Source: JAAYJR01 sp964540755 (GTDB lineage: Bacteria > Bacteroidota > Bacteroidia > Bacteroidales > Prolixibacteraceae). Taken from it: DNA of 8,964 bases. Location of the stretch: assembly GCA_964540755.1 (NCBI GenBank), contig CAZIOB010000006.1, forward strand, positions 1-8,964, given 5' to 3'. Positions 1 to 6,573 of the stretch are shown here, in pieces. The position numbers and the translations under genes were made by a program. Positions within the stretch are counted from its first letter, which is position 1. Each line of letters opens with the position of its first letter. Below the pieces are notes generated by a model, which was given only the letters and a program-made list of their open reading frames with translations, did no database searches and had not been told where the DNA came from.

Positions 1-77
1 CCAATAACCAAATCAATATCAGGTAATTCTGTTTTTCTTAGCCGGTCAGATATTTCACGAAAAGAGAGAGAAACCAT
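1..77 (-). CDS. 5' end of an unidentified gene (25 codons), possibly a phosphoribosyltransferase
   Basis: An ATG at 77-75 on the minus strand opens a frame that stays open to the window edge. It begins MVSLSFREISDRL and continues to DIDLVI. An N-terminal helix followed by a short hydrophobic strand of the type 'DLVIG' resembles the start of phosphoribosyltransferase-like proteins, but 25 residues do not prove a family. The start is supported by a TAnnTTTG box about 35 bases upstream at 119-112. There is no clear Shine-Dalgarno sequence, which is common in Bacteroidota. The gene diverges from everything to its right, and the rest lies outside the window. Confidence 0.5.
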   Translation of the reverse strand, partial: MVSLSFREISDRLRKTELPDIDLVI

Positions 78-111
78 GTTTACAATATTAGAATATTAAA
101 GTATCAGAATT

Positions 112-119
112 CAAAGATA
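112..119 (-). promoter_or_regulatory. Putative Bacteroidota -7 box for the leftmost gene
   Basis: Read on the minus strand the bases are TATCTTTG, an exact match to the TAnnTTTG -7 consensus of the Bacteroidota housekeeping sigma factor. It sits about 35 bases before the ATG at 77. No clear TTTG -33 element is found at the usual 19-21 base spacing; only T-rich sequence is there. The match is to eight bases with two wildcards, so chance is possible. Confidence 0.35.
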
Positions 120-286
120 GTATTAGAATTTTAACTCAGAAAAGAAAATATTCATAATAATCTGATGGTATTTATCACAAGACAACTGCACGGGTCTTAT
201 TATAAATAAAATTAATCAGCCATGATAAGTGGGATGGTGACAGACAAAATATCATTAAGATAATCTTTTACAGAGTATAAACAGCT

Positions 287-535
287 GTGGCCGATTTGCT
301 CACTCCTTATTATCAAAGAAGTGCTGATGAAATAAGAGTGCCGGTGAAAAGTATTATATTTGCAAAGGCTGATTTATATCCGGACTATAAGGCTAAAATA
401 CTTACGATTAGAGTAAATAAGCTTTCAACACCCAGGGATAATAAAGCTGTGATGGAAATATGCCAAACTCTAAATAATTATCAATTGGCCTTCCCATTTA
501 CAAATCTCAGGTTTTTTTTAAAACCGAAATATTAA
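287..535 (+). pseudogene. Orphan 82-residue ORF, possibly the C-terminal remnant of a transposase
   Basis: The frame begins with GTG at 287, three codons after an in-frame TAA at 278-280, and has no ribosome binding site, so it looks like the tail of a longer protein whose front is gone. The translation ends with a strand-rich segment (ILTIRVNKLSTPRDN) and a final LNNYQLAFPFTNLRFF. That layout (a strand, a stretch like 'PRxNKAVxxICxxLN', a short final strand after a P-x-T-[ND]-L motif) recalls the C-terminal ends of some Bacteroidota transposases, by memory only. A T7 run at 513-519 lies near the stop and could mark a further frame slip. The 200 bases upstream carry stops in all forward frames. 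It may instead be a small hypothetical protein or not expressed at all. Confidence 0.4.
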
Positions 536-642
536 CACCTACAAGAGATCATGAACTCTGAAGTTATTTAAAGAACCGGGGGAGGCTTTCCAAACAATTA
601 TGGCAGTATGATTTTTAAAGGCTGTTTATTACAATAAGAATT

Positions 643-1041
643 ATGATTATGGAAAAAGAATGGTTAAAATATAGAAATGATTTTGAGAAGTTCGATGTGA
701 GGGCACTGAAAGGTAATTTTTTGCAGGCAATAATTATTAAAGCCAAACAGATTCCTAAAGGAGGAGGAATTACTATTATTCAAAATTTTGAGCCTGTTCC
801 TCTATACAATTCCATGAAAAATTTAGGATATGAGTATTTTACCGAAAAGGACCCGGATAACCAATATTATTGTTATTTCTACAGAATAGAAGAAATAGAA
901 AAAGATGATAAAGAATTACCCCTCAAACCGATTGTTATTCCCAGGTATGCTGATATTGATCCGAAAATTGCAGACTTAACTGTTAATTTCTGGGATAATA
1001 TATGGAATAAAGAAAATCCTGAAACGGGTTTTAATAATTAA
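643..1041 (+). CDS. DUF2249 domain protein
   Basis: This is a 132-residue soluble protein. Residues about 17-86 match the DUF2249 pattern: an opening 'FDVRALKGN' strand, a helix, a glycine-rich turn (PKGGGITII), the 'NFEPVPLYNSM' segment equivalent to the family's 'NDHDPxPL', then 'LGYEYFTEK' and a closing strand rich in tyrosine (YYCYFYRIEE). DUF2249 has a TusA-like fold and is often found in proteins linked to nitric oxide, nitrite or iron-sulfur stress, but its biochemical role is not settled. The last 45 or so residues (from 'KDDKELPLKP') are an extension outside the domain. No signal peptide or membrane segment is seen. A second ATG at 649 is an equally good start, because neither has a clear ribosome binding site. 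The next gene starts 117 bases downstream with its own strong ribosome binding site. Confidence 0.75.
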   Translation: MIMEKEWLKYRNDFEKFDVRALKGNFLQAIIIKAKQIPKGGGITIIQNFEPVPLYNSMKNLGYEYFTEKDPDNQYYCYFYRIEEIEKDDKELPLKPIVIPRYADIDPKIADLTVNFWDNIWNKENPETGFNN

Positions 1042-1142
1042 CTCCGAATTCTTTCTCACACATTCAAAATATATAAAACCATTTTTAACCCAGAAACCGC
1101 TAATTTTCATTAACTTTAATAAACGTAAATAAATCATTGCCG

Positions 1143-1150
1143 AAAGGAGG
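1143..1150 (+). promoter_or_regulatory. Strong ribosome binding site of cfa
   Basis: AAAGGAGG lies 8 bases before the ATG at 1159. This is the best Shine-Dalgarno sequence in the window and fixes the cfa start. It also suggests higher translation than for the neighbours, whose starts lack such a site. Confidence 0.8.
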
Positions 1151-1158
1151 ATTTAGTT

Positions 1159-2283
1159 ATGAGAAATAACTATAAAAAATTAGCAGAAGAGATTCTGGAA
1201 TTAGCAGGAATAAAAATTAACGGTTCTGATCCCTGGGATATTCAGGTTCATAATGAGGACTTTTACAGAAGAGCGATTACGCAGGGGCAACTGGGTGTTG
1301 GTGAATCTTACATGGATGGATGGTGGGATGCTGAAAAGGTCGATGAACTGATATATAAAATTCTAAAAGCCAAAGTGGATGAAAAACTAAAGAAAAACTT
1401 TTCTTTTCTTCTCCGTATTCTTTTAGCAAGCCTTATTAACCTGCAATCAAAGAGCCGGGCATATATTGTCGGAGAAAAGCATTATGACCTGGGGAATGAT
1501 CTCTTTGTGAATATGCTCGATCAGGGGATGAATTACAGTTGTGCTTACTGGAAAGATGCCAGAGACCTTGATGAAGCCCAGAGAGACAAACTTGAATTGA
1601 TCTGCCGCAAATTATATATGAAGCCGGGCATGCAAGTGCTCGATATAGGTTGCGGATGGAGTGCTTTTGGAAAATATGCTGCAGAAAAATATGATGTCCG
1701 GGTTACCGGGATCACCGTTTCCAGGGAACAGGTAAAATTGGGACAAAAATTATGTGAGGGCCTTCCTGTGGATGTCCGTCTTGCCGATTATCGCGGATTG
1801 AATGAAAAATATGACCGGATTGTCAGTGTTGGCATGTTTGAGCATGTGGGATATAAAAATTACAGGGCATTTTTAAAAACTGTAAACAGGTGTTTGAAAG
1901 AAAACGGTTTGTTCCTTTTGCATACCATTGGAAATGTCAGATCAGTAAGAACCGTTAACCAATGGACGGACAGGTATATATTTCCAAACGGTATGACTCC
2001 GTCGGTAGCTCAAATCGGCAAAGCAGCAGAAAATCTTTTTGTCATCGAAGACTTGCACAATTTCGGAGCAGACTATGACAGGACCCTGATGGCCTGGTAC
2101 AAAAATTTTGTTACAAACTGGGAAAAAATAAAGGCTAATTATTCAGAACGCTTTTTTAGAATGTGGAAATATTTTCTGCTCTCCTGCGCCGGTTCTTTCA
2201 GGGCAAGACGGAATCAATGCTGGCAGATCGTCATGTCGAAAGATGGTGTGGAAGGAGGCTATCAGTCAGTCCGGGACATATAA
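1159..2283 (+). CDS. cfa: Cyclopropane-fatty-acyl-phospholipid synthase
   Basis: This SAM-dependent enzyme adds a methylene bridge across cis double bonds of membrane phospholipid acyl chains, acting at the inner face of the cytoplasmic membrane. At 374 residues it is close to the 382 of E. coli Cfa and can be followed along nearly its whole length. Residues 1-100 are the N-terminal lipid-binding part. The start of the catalytic domain is 'HYDLGNDLF' (108-116). SAM motif I is 'VLDIGCGW' (160-167). Conserved active-site positions are Cys128 in 'YSCAYW', Glu228 in 'GMFEHVG', His255 in 'LLHTIG' and Tyr306 in 'GADYDRTL'. The C-terminal 'CAGSFRAR' (343-350) is also typical. A TAACTTTA at 1111-1118 is a weak -7 candidate. 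The gene is convergent with the fucosidase gene. Cyclopropanation usually protects membranes in stationary phase, acid or osmotic stress. No truncation or missing residue is seen. Confidence 0.95.
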   Translation: MRNNYKKLAEEILELAGIKINGSDPWDIQVHNEDFYRRAITQGQLGVGESYMDGWWDAEKVDELIYKILKAKVDEKLKKNFSFLLRILLASLINLQSKSRAYIVGEKHYDLGNDLFVNMLDQGMNYSCAYWKDARDLDEAQRDKLELICRKLYMKPGMQVLDIGCGWSAFGKYAAEKYDVRVTGITVSREQVKLGQKLCEGLPVDVRLADYRGLNEKYDRIVSVGMFEHVGYKNYRAFLKTVNRCLKENGLFLLHTIGNVRSVRTVNQWTDRYIFPNGMTPSVAQIGKAAENLFVIEDLHNFGADYDRTLMAWYKNFVTNWEKIKANYSERFFRMWKYFLLSCAGSFRARRNQCWQIVMSKDGVEGGYQSVRDI

Positions 2284-2417
2284 AAGAATTCGTTAACCGC
2301 TCTGTTATAATTCAAGACAAAGATAACCCGGAATCCAAACCGGCCGGAAATTTCATATTGATCCCTATGATTGTTAATGTTCGGAAAGCAGAAGAAATTC
2401 ACGGCTTAAAAACGATT

Positions 2418-2448
2418 AAAAAATCAGCCCCGGACTGTAAGCCCGGGG
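2418..2448 (-). terminator. Intrinsic terminator of the fucosidase transcript
   Basis: On the minus strand a 6-bp GC stem (CCCCGG/CCGGGG, arms 2443-2448 and 2428-2433) with a 9-base loop is followed after four bases by six T residues (2423-2418). It lies 114 bases past the stop of the fucosidase-mutarotase gene. On the plus strand the stem is not followed by T residues, so it serves the minus strand. No equally good terminator for the convergent cfa gene was found. Confidence 0.7.
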
Positions 2449-2522
2449 ATATAGTGTTCCGGAGATGTACCGTTCTTTAAATCCGGCACTTACCTGTTTA
2501 CACAAAATTTTTGTAAAGGCCC

Positions 2523-2536
2523 GGTTTTTAAAAACC
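2523..2536. repeat. 14-bp perfect palindrome between convergent genes
   Basis: GGTTTTTAAAAACC is self-complementary over all 14 bases and sits 26 bases past the stop of the fucosidase-mutarotase gene. With no loop it is a poor RNA hairpin. It may be a protein-binding site or chance in AT-rich DNA. Confidence 0.35.
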
Positions 2537-2561
2537 TCAGGTGGATGTCATATATGTCTTT

Positions 2562-4583
2562 TCAATCCAAATGAAATACCTCTTCCATATTGGCCCACCA
2601 CTCTCCTTCTTTCCGGTTCTCAACCGGTACCTGCATGGGCATCATAATATCCCACCACTCCTGTGTTTTTGGATCTGCAGCCATCTTTGCCATGTCAGCA
2701 TCAAAATCATCCCCTGTATATTCCATATAAGCAAACAGCTGTCCGTCTTTATGATAAATAGAATAATTTTGTATATTACATTTTTTTATCATATCAAGCA
2801 CTTCAGGCCACACATCAGCGTGATACTTTTTATATTCCTCAAACTTTTCAGGTCTGACACCAATAACTTGTCCAAAACGTTTCATAACTCTTTTATTTTT
2901 ATTATTATTCAAAAATATTAATTCATATATACCCGGAACACCGGAAAACTCTGTCAAAACCAGTCTTACCTTCTGAGCAGTAAATTCAGGCATATTTATG
3001 ATCTTCCCGTTTTCTATCGTACCGCCTTCCCAGGCAGATTCCCATTTGTCGCCCGAAAGATAACGGATCTCAAATGCATTTACAGCTTTTCCGCTTTCAA
3101 AAATAATAGCTTTTGATATCTTCTCAGGCTGGCCCATATCGATTTCGACCCATGGCTGCATGTCATCCTCTGCAGGTGTCCAGAAATGCCCTGTCCAGTC
3201 GCCGTTATTTACCGAGCTCGCTCCTCTCCAGCGCGGATTCGGATTTGTTGATGCCTGTACCGGCTTATTGTATGAAAGCGACTGTGAAGCAATATCCATA
3301 GGCTCGATATCCATCACATCACCGTCAACCTCCAACTCAATTACAGTATTGATTGGTTTCAGCTCATTTCCGGAAAATTCAACAACATAGCCGTTATTTT
3401 CCTTTTTCAGAGTCACCTCTCCGCCATGGGCTAATCGGCAGCCTGTAATCTCCATTCCAATATCAGGAATGGCTATTCTCGGGGAATCATCCAGCCATTT
3501 AAGCAGATGAAGGTAGATCTTATTCTCTTTACGCGTACTCACACCCCAGTCGGTCGGTTTAAAAGGCCCTCCCCTGGTACCATATACCGTATATCCGTAC
3601 TTCTCAAGCCATTGTCCCATCTCCCTGAGTCTTTGGGCCTGAAGAGGTTCGATTGTCCCGTCGGGTTTGGGTCCTACATTAAACAAAAAATTACCTCCAC
3701 CACCTGCAGAACGTATTAACCCGTGAAGGCATTGTTCAAGAGATTTGACCTCATCATCTGGTTTCCATGCCCATTGGTGGCCTATTGTCATGCAGGTTTC
3801 CCAGGGCCTGTCAATCTGGAATCCTCCTACCCTCTGCTCAGGAGTGTCAAAATCACCTTTAGCGCCGGTACGGTTATTAACCAGTATGCCCGGTTGTACC
3901 TTCCTGATATGGTCTATAACGCCCTGACCCCTGACAGAATCAAATCTCTGGGGCACATCATACCACATAACGAGCAACGGACCGTAATTCTCGATAATCT
4001 CGACCGACTGGTTTTTCAAATATTCCGTATATCTGTCGAGATCATACTTTTCCCTTTCAACCCGGCCTCCGGGACTGGTCAACGGGAAATCGGGATGATG
4101 CCAGTCGCACGTAGAATGATAAAATCCAAGAGCCATGCCCTGCTTTTTACAGGCAGCGGCTAACTCTGCCATAATATCGCGGTTAAAGGGCGAATTCATA
4201 ATATTATAATCTGTATAACGGGTATCCCAGTTACAAAATCCGTCGTGGTGCTTTGAAGTATAAACCATATACTTCATGCCGGCAGCCTTTGCAAGTGAAA
4301 CCCATTCATCGGCATTGAAATTCACCGGATTAAACTGTTTATACAGATTATCATATTCCTCAATGGGAATCTCACGTCCGCGCGACCATCCAATCTCCGT
4401 TCCCTTGAGGGATACAGGCCCCCAATGTATGAACATTCCAAAACGGGCATCCTTCCACCATTCGAGTTTTTGATCATGGTCAGCGGGAAAAACAGCTTCT
4501 TTCGAGGGACCGGAACAGGAGTACCAACCTGCCGTTCCGATAAACAATACTGTGAGCCATACAACTATTGACTTCATTTTCAT
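2562..4583 (-). CDS. Exported GH29 alpha-L-fucosidase with discoidin/CBM32-like domain, fused to a RhaM-type mutarotase
   Basis: I take the ATG at 4583 (673 residues), because it starts the basic n-region 'MKMK' of a signal peptide. An ATG at 4616 adds 11 residues that do not fit one. Cys23 in 'WYSCSG' is a probable lipidation site, although the lipobox is imperfect. Residues about 36-335 are the GH29 barrel: 'GMFIHWG' (49-55), 'KHHDGF' (111-116), and the likely nucleophile Asp209 in 'VMWYD'. Glu262 in 'PWETC' is only a candidate acid/base. Residues about 429-558 form a discoidin/CBM32-like sandwich. After a 'NNNKNKR' linker, 567-673 is a complete 107-residue COG3254 L-rhamnose/L-fucose mutarotase. 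His588 and Tyr607 fall at domain positions 22 and 41, matching the active-site His and Tyr of E. coli RhaM. GH29 enzymes retain anomeric configuration and release alpha-L-fucose, which the fused domain could equilibrate. The terminator at 2418-2448 closes the transcript. Confidence 0.9.
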   Translation of the reverse strand: MKMKSIVVWLTVLFIGTAGWYSCSGPSKEAVFPADHDQKLEWWKDARFGMFIHWGPVSLKGTEIGWSRGREIPIEEYDNLYKQFNPVNFNADEWVSLAKAAGMKYMVYTSKHHDGFCNWDTRYTDYNIMNSPFNRDIMAELAAACKKQGMALGFYHSTCDWHHPDFPLTSPGGRVEREKYDLDRYTEYLKNQSVEIIENYGPLLVMWYDVPQRFDSVRGQGVIDHIRKVQPGILVNNRTGAKGDFDTPEQRVGGFQIDRPWETCMTIGHQWAWKPDDEVKSLEQCLHGLIRSAGGGGNFLFNVGPKPDGTIEPLQAQRLREMGQWLEKYGYTVYGTRGGPFKPTDWGVSTRKENKIYLHLLKWLDDSPRIAIPDIGMEITGCRLAHGGEVTLKKENNGYVVEFSGNELKPINTVIELEVDGDVMDIEPMDIASQSLSYNKPVQASTNPNPRWRGASSVNNGDWTGHFWTPAEDDMQPWVEIDMGQPEKISKAIIFESGKAVNAFEIRYLSGDKWESAWEGGTIENGKIINMPEFTAQKVRLVLTEFSGVPGIYELIFLNNNKNKRVMKRFGQVIGVRPEKFEEYKKYHADVWPEVLDMIKKCNIQNYSIYHKDGQLFAYMEYTGDDFDADMAKMAADPKTQEWWDIMMPMQVPVENRKEGEWWANMEEVFHLD

Positions 4584-4624
4584 ATGATTAAAATTAATTA
4601 TTTTTAAAGGTATCATTTGTAACT

Positions 4625-4673
4625 CGCATATGTTTCAATCATACTCCCGTGTGATTTTAAAATCATGCTCGCC
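4625..4673. repeat. Imperfect direct repeat, copy 1
   Basis: It begins with CGC and contains GTTTCAATCATAC, then GTGTGATTTTAAAA and TCATGCTCGCC. It parallels copy 2 at 4791-4846 in the same order with small gaps. It includes a 14-bp palindrome, TGATTTTAAAATCA (4652-4665), and lies 40-90 bases before the likely fucosidase start, where a promoter or operator is expected. Confidence 0.4.
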
Positions 4674-4790
4674 TCATAAATTTATATTAGTTATTGAATC
4701 CACTCATAAAAGTAACTTTTTTTTCATCAAATCCCAATAAAAAGTAACCCTGCCATTACGAATTGAAGATCCGTAAAACCGATTCATCCC

Positions 4791-4846
4791 CGCAAATTCG
4801 TTTTAATCATACACTCTTGTGATATTTTTACTGTCATGCTTTCCTT
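4791..4846. repeat. Imperfect direct repeat, copy 2
   Basis: It shares with copy 1 an opening CGC, then GTTTTAATCATACACTC, TTGTGAT-T-rich sequence, and TCATGCTTTCC. The spacing between copies is about 166 bases. The match was aligned by eye and is gapped, so it could be a diverged duplication of the fucosidase leader or coincidence. Confidence 0.35.
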
Positions 4847-4887
4847 TGCGGCAGGTTCTTCAATTAAGAAAGAACATCACTGTAACT

Positions 4888-6144
4888 TTATTTTGATATA
4901 TTTTTGTTAAACTCCTCCACCGCATCATACATTGCAATGATATTTTCCGGAGGCACATCAGGAAGGATATTATGGACCGTATTAAACACATATCCCCCTC
5001 CCTCAGAAAAAATCTCCAGCCGTTCCAGCACCTGCTCACGAACTCCGGCAGGTGATGCATTATTCAGCACACTGGCCGTATCCACTCCGCCTCCCCAGAA
5101 AGTGCAATCCTTTCCAAATTCTTTTTTCAGAAAAGAAGGTTCCATTCTCCAGGCATTAGTCTGCACAGGATTAAAAATCTCAATACCGGCATCGATAAGA
5201 TCAGGCATCAGTAACGAAATTGAGCCGCATGAATGAATATATGTATGCATCTTACTGTGTGATTTAACGTAATCACACAAAATCTTATGACGCGGCTTGA
5301 ATAGTTGACGGTAAGTCTCAGCATCCATAAACGGGCCCGAAATCATTCCAAGGTCGTCGCCAAAGCGGATAATGTCAACAATATCGCCAACAGCGTTACA
5401 TACTTTTTCCAGAGTTGCAAGATGGCGCTTCATAATTTCATCGAGCATTCTTTCCACGTTATCGTGATCAGATATCACATCCATAAGGAAATTATCGATA
5501 CGCCGCAAAAAAGTACCCCATTCAAAAAGGTTACAGCCAACTACAACCATCAGAGCTTTATCCGTTGTCTCCCTCAATTGCAATGTTTTTTTCCGCAGTG
5601 TATCCCAAAAACCCGGGTCACCGGCATGGTCCCACGGACTGTGAACATCGCGTGCCCACATGATGCGGCCCATTTCAGCATCAAGATCATCATAATTATC
5701 AGGATAGCCATCTACATACGGGAAATAGGTCTGGTCGAAAAAGGTAGCCCTGGCAGGCATTCTCGATAACATAGTCTTCCCGTCATCGTCATAAGTGGCA
5801 AATGAGCCGTCAGACAACTTTACAGGGTTGTACCATTTGGGATAATAAGCAGATGCCCCGTTAGCAAGAGTGGTGGATTTCCAGTCGGACGGTTTTTCAT
5901 TAAACTCCCTGCCTATGTCAAGTACGTCAACTCCGAATTTATCCAGGACTGTCATGTCAGGTTGTGCCAGCTGTTGTACTACATCATAGACAAGCACCGG
6001 CAGGTCCGGTTTACCTATATGCTTCATTAAATTACTGTATGCAATGGCAGAAATTCCTGAACTTGGTGTTGCTCCCAGGTCAACAGGGACTCTTTCCGGT
6101 TTTTCATGATTTATGGCAGCAAGGATCCATTCGCGTGATGTCAT
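4888..6144 (-). CDS. Uroporphyrinogen-decarboxylase-superfamily protein (methyltransferase-like, not HemE)
   Basis: The ATG at 6144 starts 'MTSREWILAAINHEKPERVPVD', the usual opening of this family, giving 418 residues. An ATG at 6243 adds 33 residues with no family match and is rejected. The protein is cytoplasmic, with no signal peptide. The superfamily (PF01208) holds heme-pathway HemE and corrinoid-linked methyltransferases such as MtaA, MtbA and CmuA. The HemE 'RQAGRY' substrate motif is absent, so it is not HemE. A His304-Ser-Cys306 motif ('IHSCGS') matches the first two zinc ligands of the MtaA type. The third ligand, a Cys expected about 77 residues on, falls in 'GGGYVFNTVHNI', which has His391 but no Cys; Cys347 is another option. 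Other family features are 'FGDDLG' (261-266) and 'GGGVD' (351-355). Such genes recur in glycan-degradation loci with no settled reaction. A role on O-methylated sugars is speculation, because no corrinoid protein is here. It is probably co-transcribed with the fucosidase gene downstream. Confidence 0.85.
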   Translation of the reverse strand: MTSREWILAAINHEKPERVPVDLGATPSSGISAIAYSNLMKHIGKPDLPVLVYDVVQQLAQPDMTVLDKFGVDVLDIGREFNEKPSDWKSTTLANGASAYYPKWYNPVKLSDGSFATYDDDGKTMLSRMPARATFFDQTYFPYVDGYPDNYDDLDAEMGRIMWARDVHSPWDHAGDPGFWDTLRKKTLQLRETTDKALMVVVGCNLFEWGTFLRRIDNFLMDVISDHDNVERMLDEIMKRHLATLEKVCNAVGDIVDIIRFGDDLGMISGPFMDAETYRQLFKPRHKILCDYVKSHSKMHTYIHSCGSISLLMPDLIDAGIEIFNPVQTNAWRMEPSFLKKEFGKDCTFWGGGVDTASVLNNASPAGVREQVLERLEIFSEGGGYVFNTVHNILPDVPPENIIAMYDAVEEFNKNISK

Positions 6145-6573
6145 AATACAATTTTTAAGGTTAAATACTAAGATACTTAAATATATTGAGTCTGCTCCCG
6201 AAAAAATCAATTCTCTTAATCCCGGGAGAATTTTATTATACAAAATTCAAAAAACTCAACTTCAATATTTTAAAATTATTATTTAATACCTAAAAATCTA
6301 AAATGAAAATCTATTACAGCTCTACATTGCACGTCACTATTGGAAATGCTCATTGCAAAGTTTTTCACCGTAGCGATGGCTACGCTTTCAAAACTTTTTA
6401 TTGTGCTTCCCAATATTAACGCATACTGTAGAACTTCATGACGATTTCACTCCAGATATTTAGGTTGACTTCAAAATGAATGAGCAGGAAAAATGAATTT
6501 TCCGCAAGAATAATAAAATAAATCAGCTATATCAACTGAATAAATAGAAGAACAAACTTTACAAAGTAAGATT
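6145..6573. other. 429-base divergent spacer between the two glycan transcription units
   Basis: It separates the minus-strand UroD-like gene from the plus-strand sulfatases, so promoters for both units should lie here. No full TAnnTTTG box is convincing on either strand. TATCTTAG on the minus strand, about 30 bases before the UroD-like start, is one mismatch away. The central third is occupied by the palindrome at 6321-6432. A short inverted repeat, GGAAAA-N5-TTTTCC (6487-6503), lies 70 bases before the first sulfatase and might be an operator or leader hairpin. No coding region is supported. Confidence 0.5.
6321..6432. repeat. 112-base imperfect palindrome (long nested inverted repeat)
   Basis: The arms pair around a centre at 6376/6377 in nested blocks: CGTAGC-GATG-GCTACG (6369-6384), AAAGTTTT/AAAACTTT (6357-6364 with 6390-6397), TATTGG/CCAATA (6338-6343 with 6410-6415), CGT/ACG (6332-6334 with 6419-6421), and TCTACA/TGTAGA (6321-6326 with 6427-6432). 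Four of the five blocks share exactly the same centre; only the AAAGTTTT block is off, by half a base. These blocks account for 29 of 54 arm positions, with small mismatches between them. The sequence is more GC-rich than the flanks. No T run follows on either strand, so it is not a standard terminator. It could be a dispersed palindromic repeat (REP- or MITE-like), a structured RNA leader, or a remnant of an element. No target-site duplication is evident. Confidence 0.7.

Larger units (their letters stand above)
4584..4887. other. 304-base spacer between the UroD-like and fucosidase genes
   Basis: No gene is seen here. The spacer holds two copies of an imperfect direct repeat of about 50 bases (4625-4673 and 4791-4846). 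On the minus strand the copy next to the fucosidase start contains TATGATTG (4643-4636), one mismatch from the TAnnTTTG -7 box and about 50 bases before the ATG at 4583, so the fucosidase may have its own promoter. A weak hairpin at 4855-4875 lies just past the UroD-like stop but lacks a T run, so transcription from the UroD-like gene could continue into the fucosidase gene. Confidence 0.4.

Noticed and set aside
2284..2561. Forward frames between cfa and the fucosidase as small genes.
   Set aside because: They overlap the cfa end or the terminator, lack ribosome binding sites, and their translations look random.
4855..4875. GTTCTT/AAGAAC hairpin just past the UroD-like stop as a terminator.
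   Set aside because: The stem is AT-rich and no T run follows on the minus strand.
3113..5769. Several long plus-strand frames opposite the fucosidase and UroD-like genes.
   Set aside because: They are antisense to well-conserved coding sequence and show no domain or start signal.
4888..6144. Heme-pathway uroporphyrinogen decarboxylase (hemE).
   Set aside because: The N-terminal HemE substrate motif is missing and the His-x-Cys pair is of the methyltransferase type.
6145..6243. Upstream extension of the UroD-like gene to an ATG at 6243.
   Set aside because: The added 33 residues show no family similarity, while the ATG at 6144 gives the normal family N-terminus.
6303..6419. A 38-codon ORF running through the left arm, loop and most of the right arm of the palindrome.
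   Set aside because: It has no ribosome binding site, its sequence is dictated by the inverted repeat, and the translation shows no domain. It is most likely chance within a repeat.
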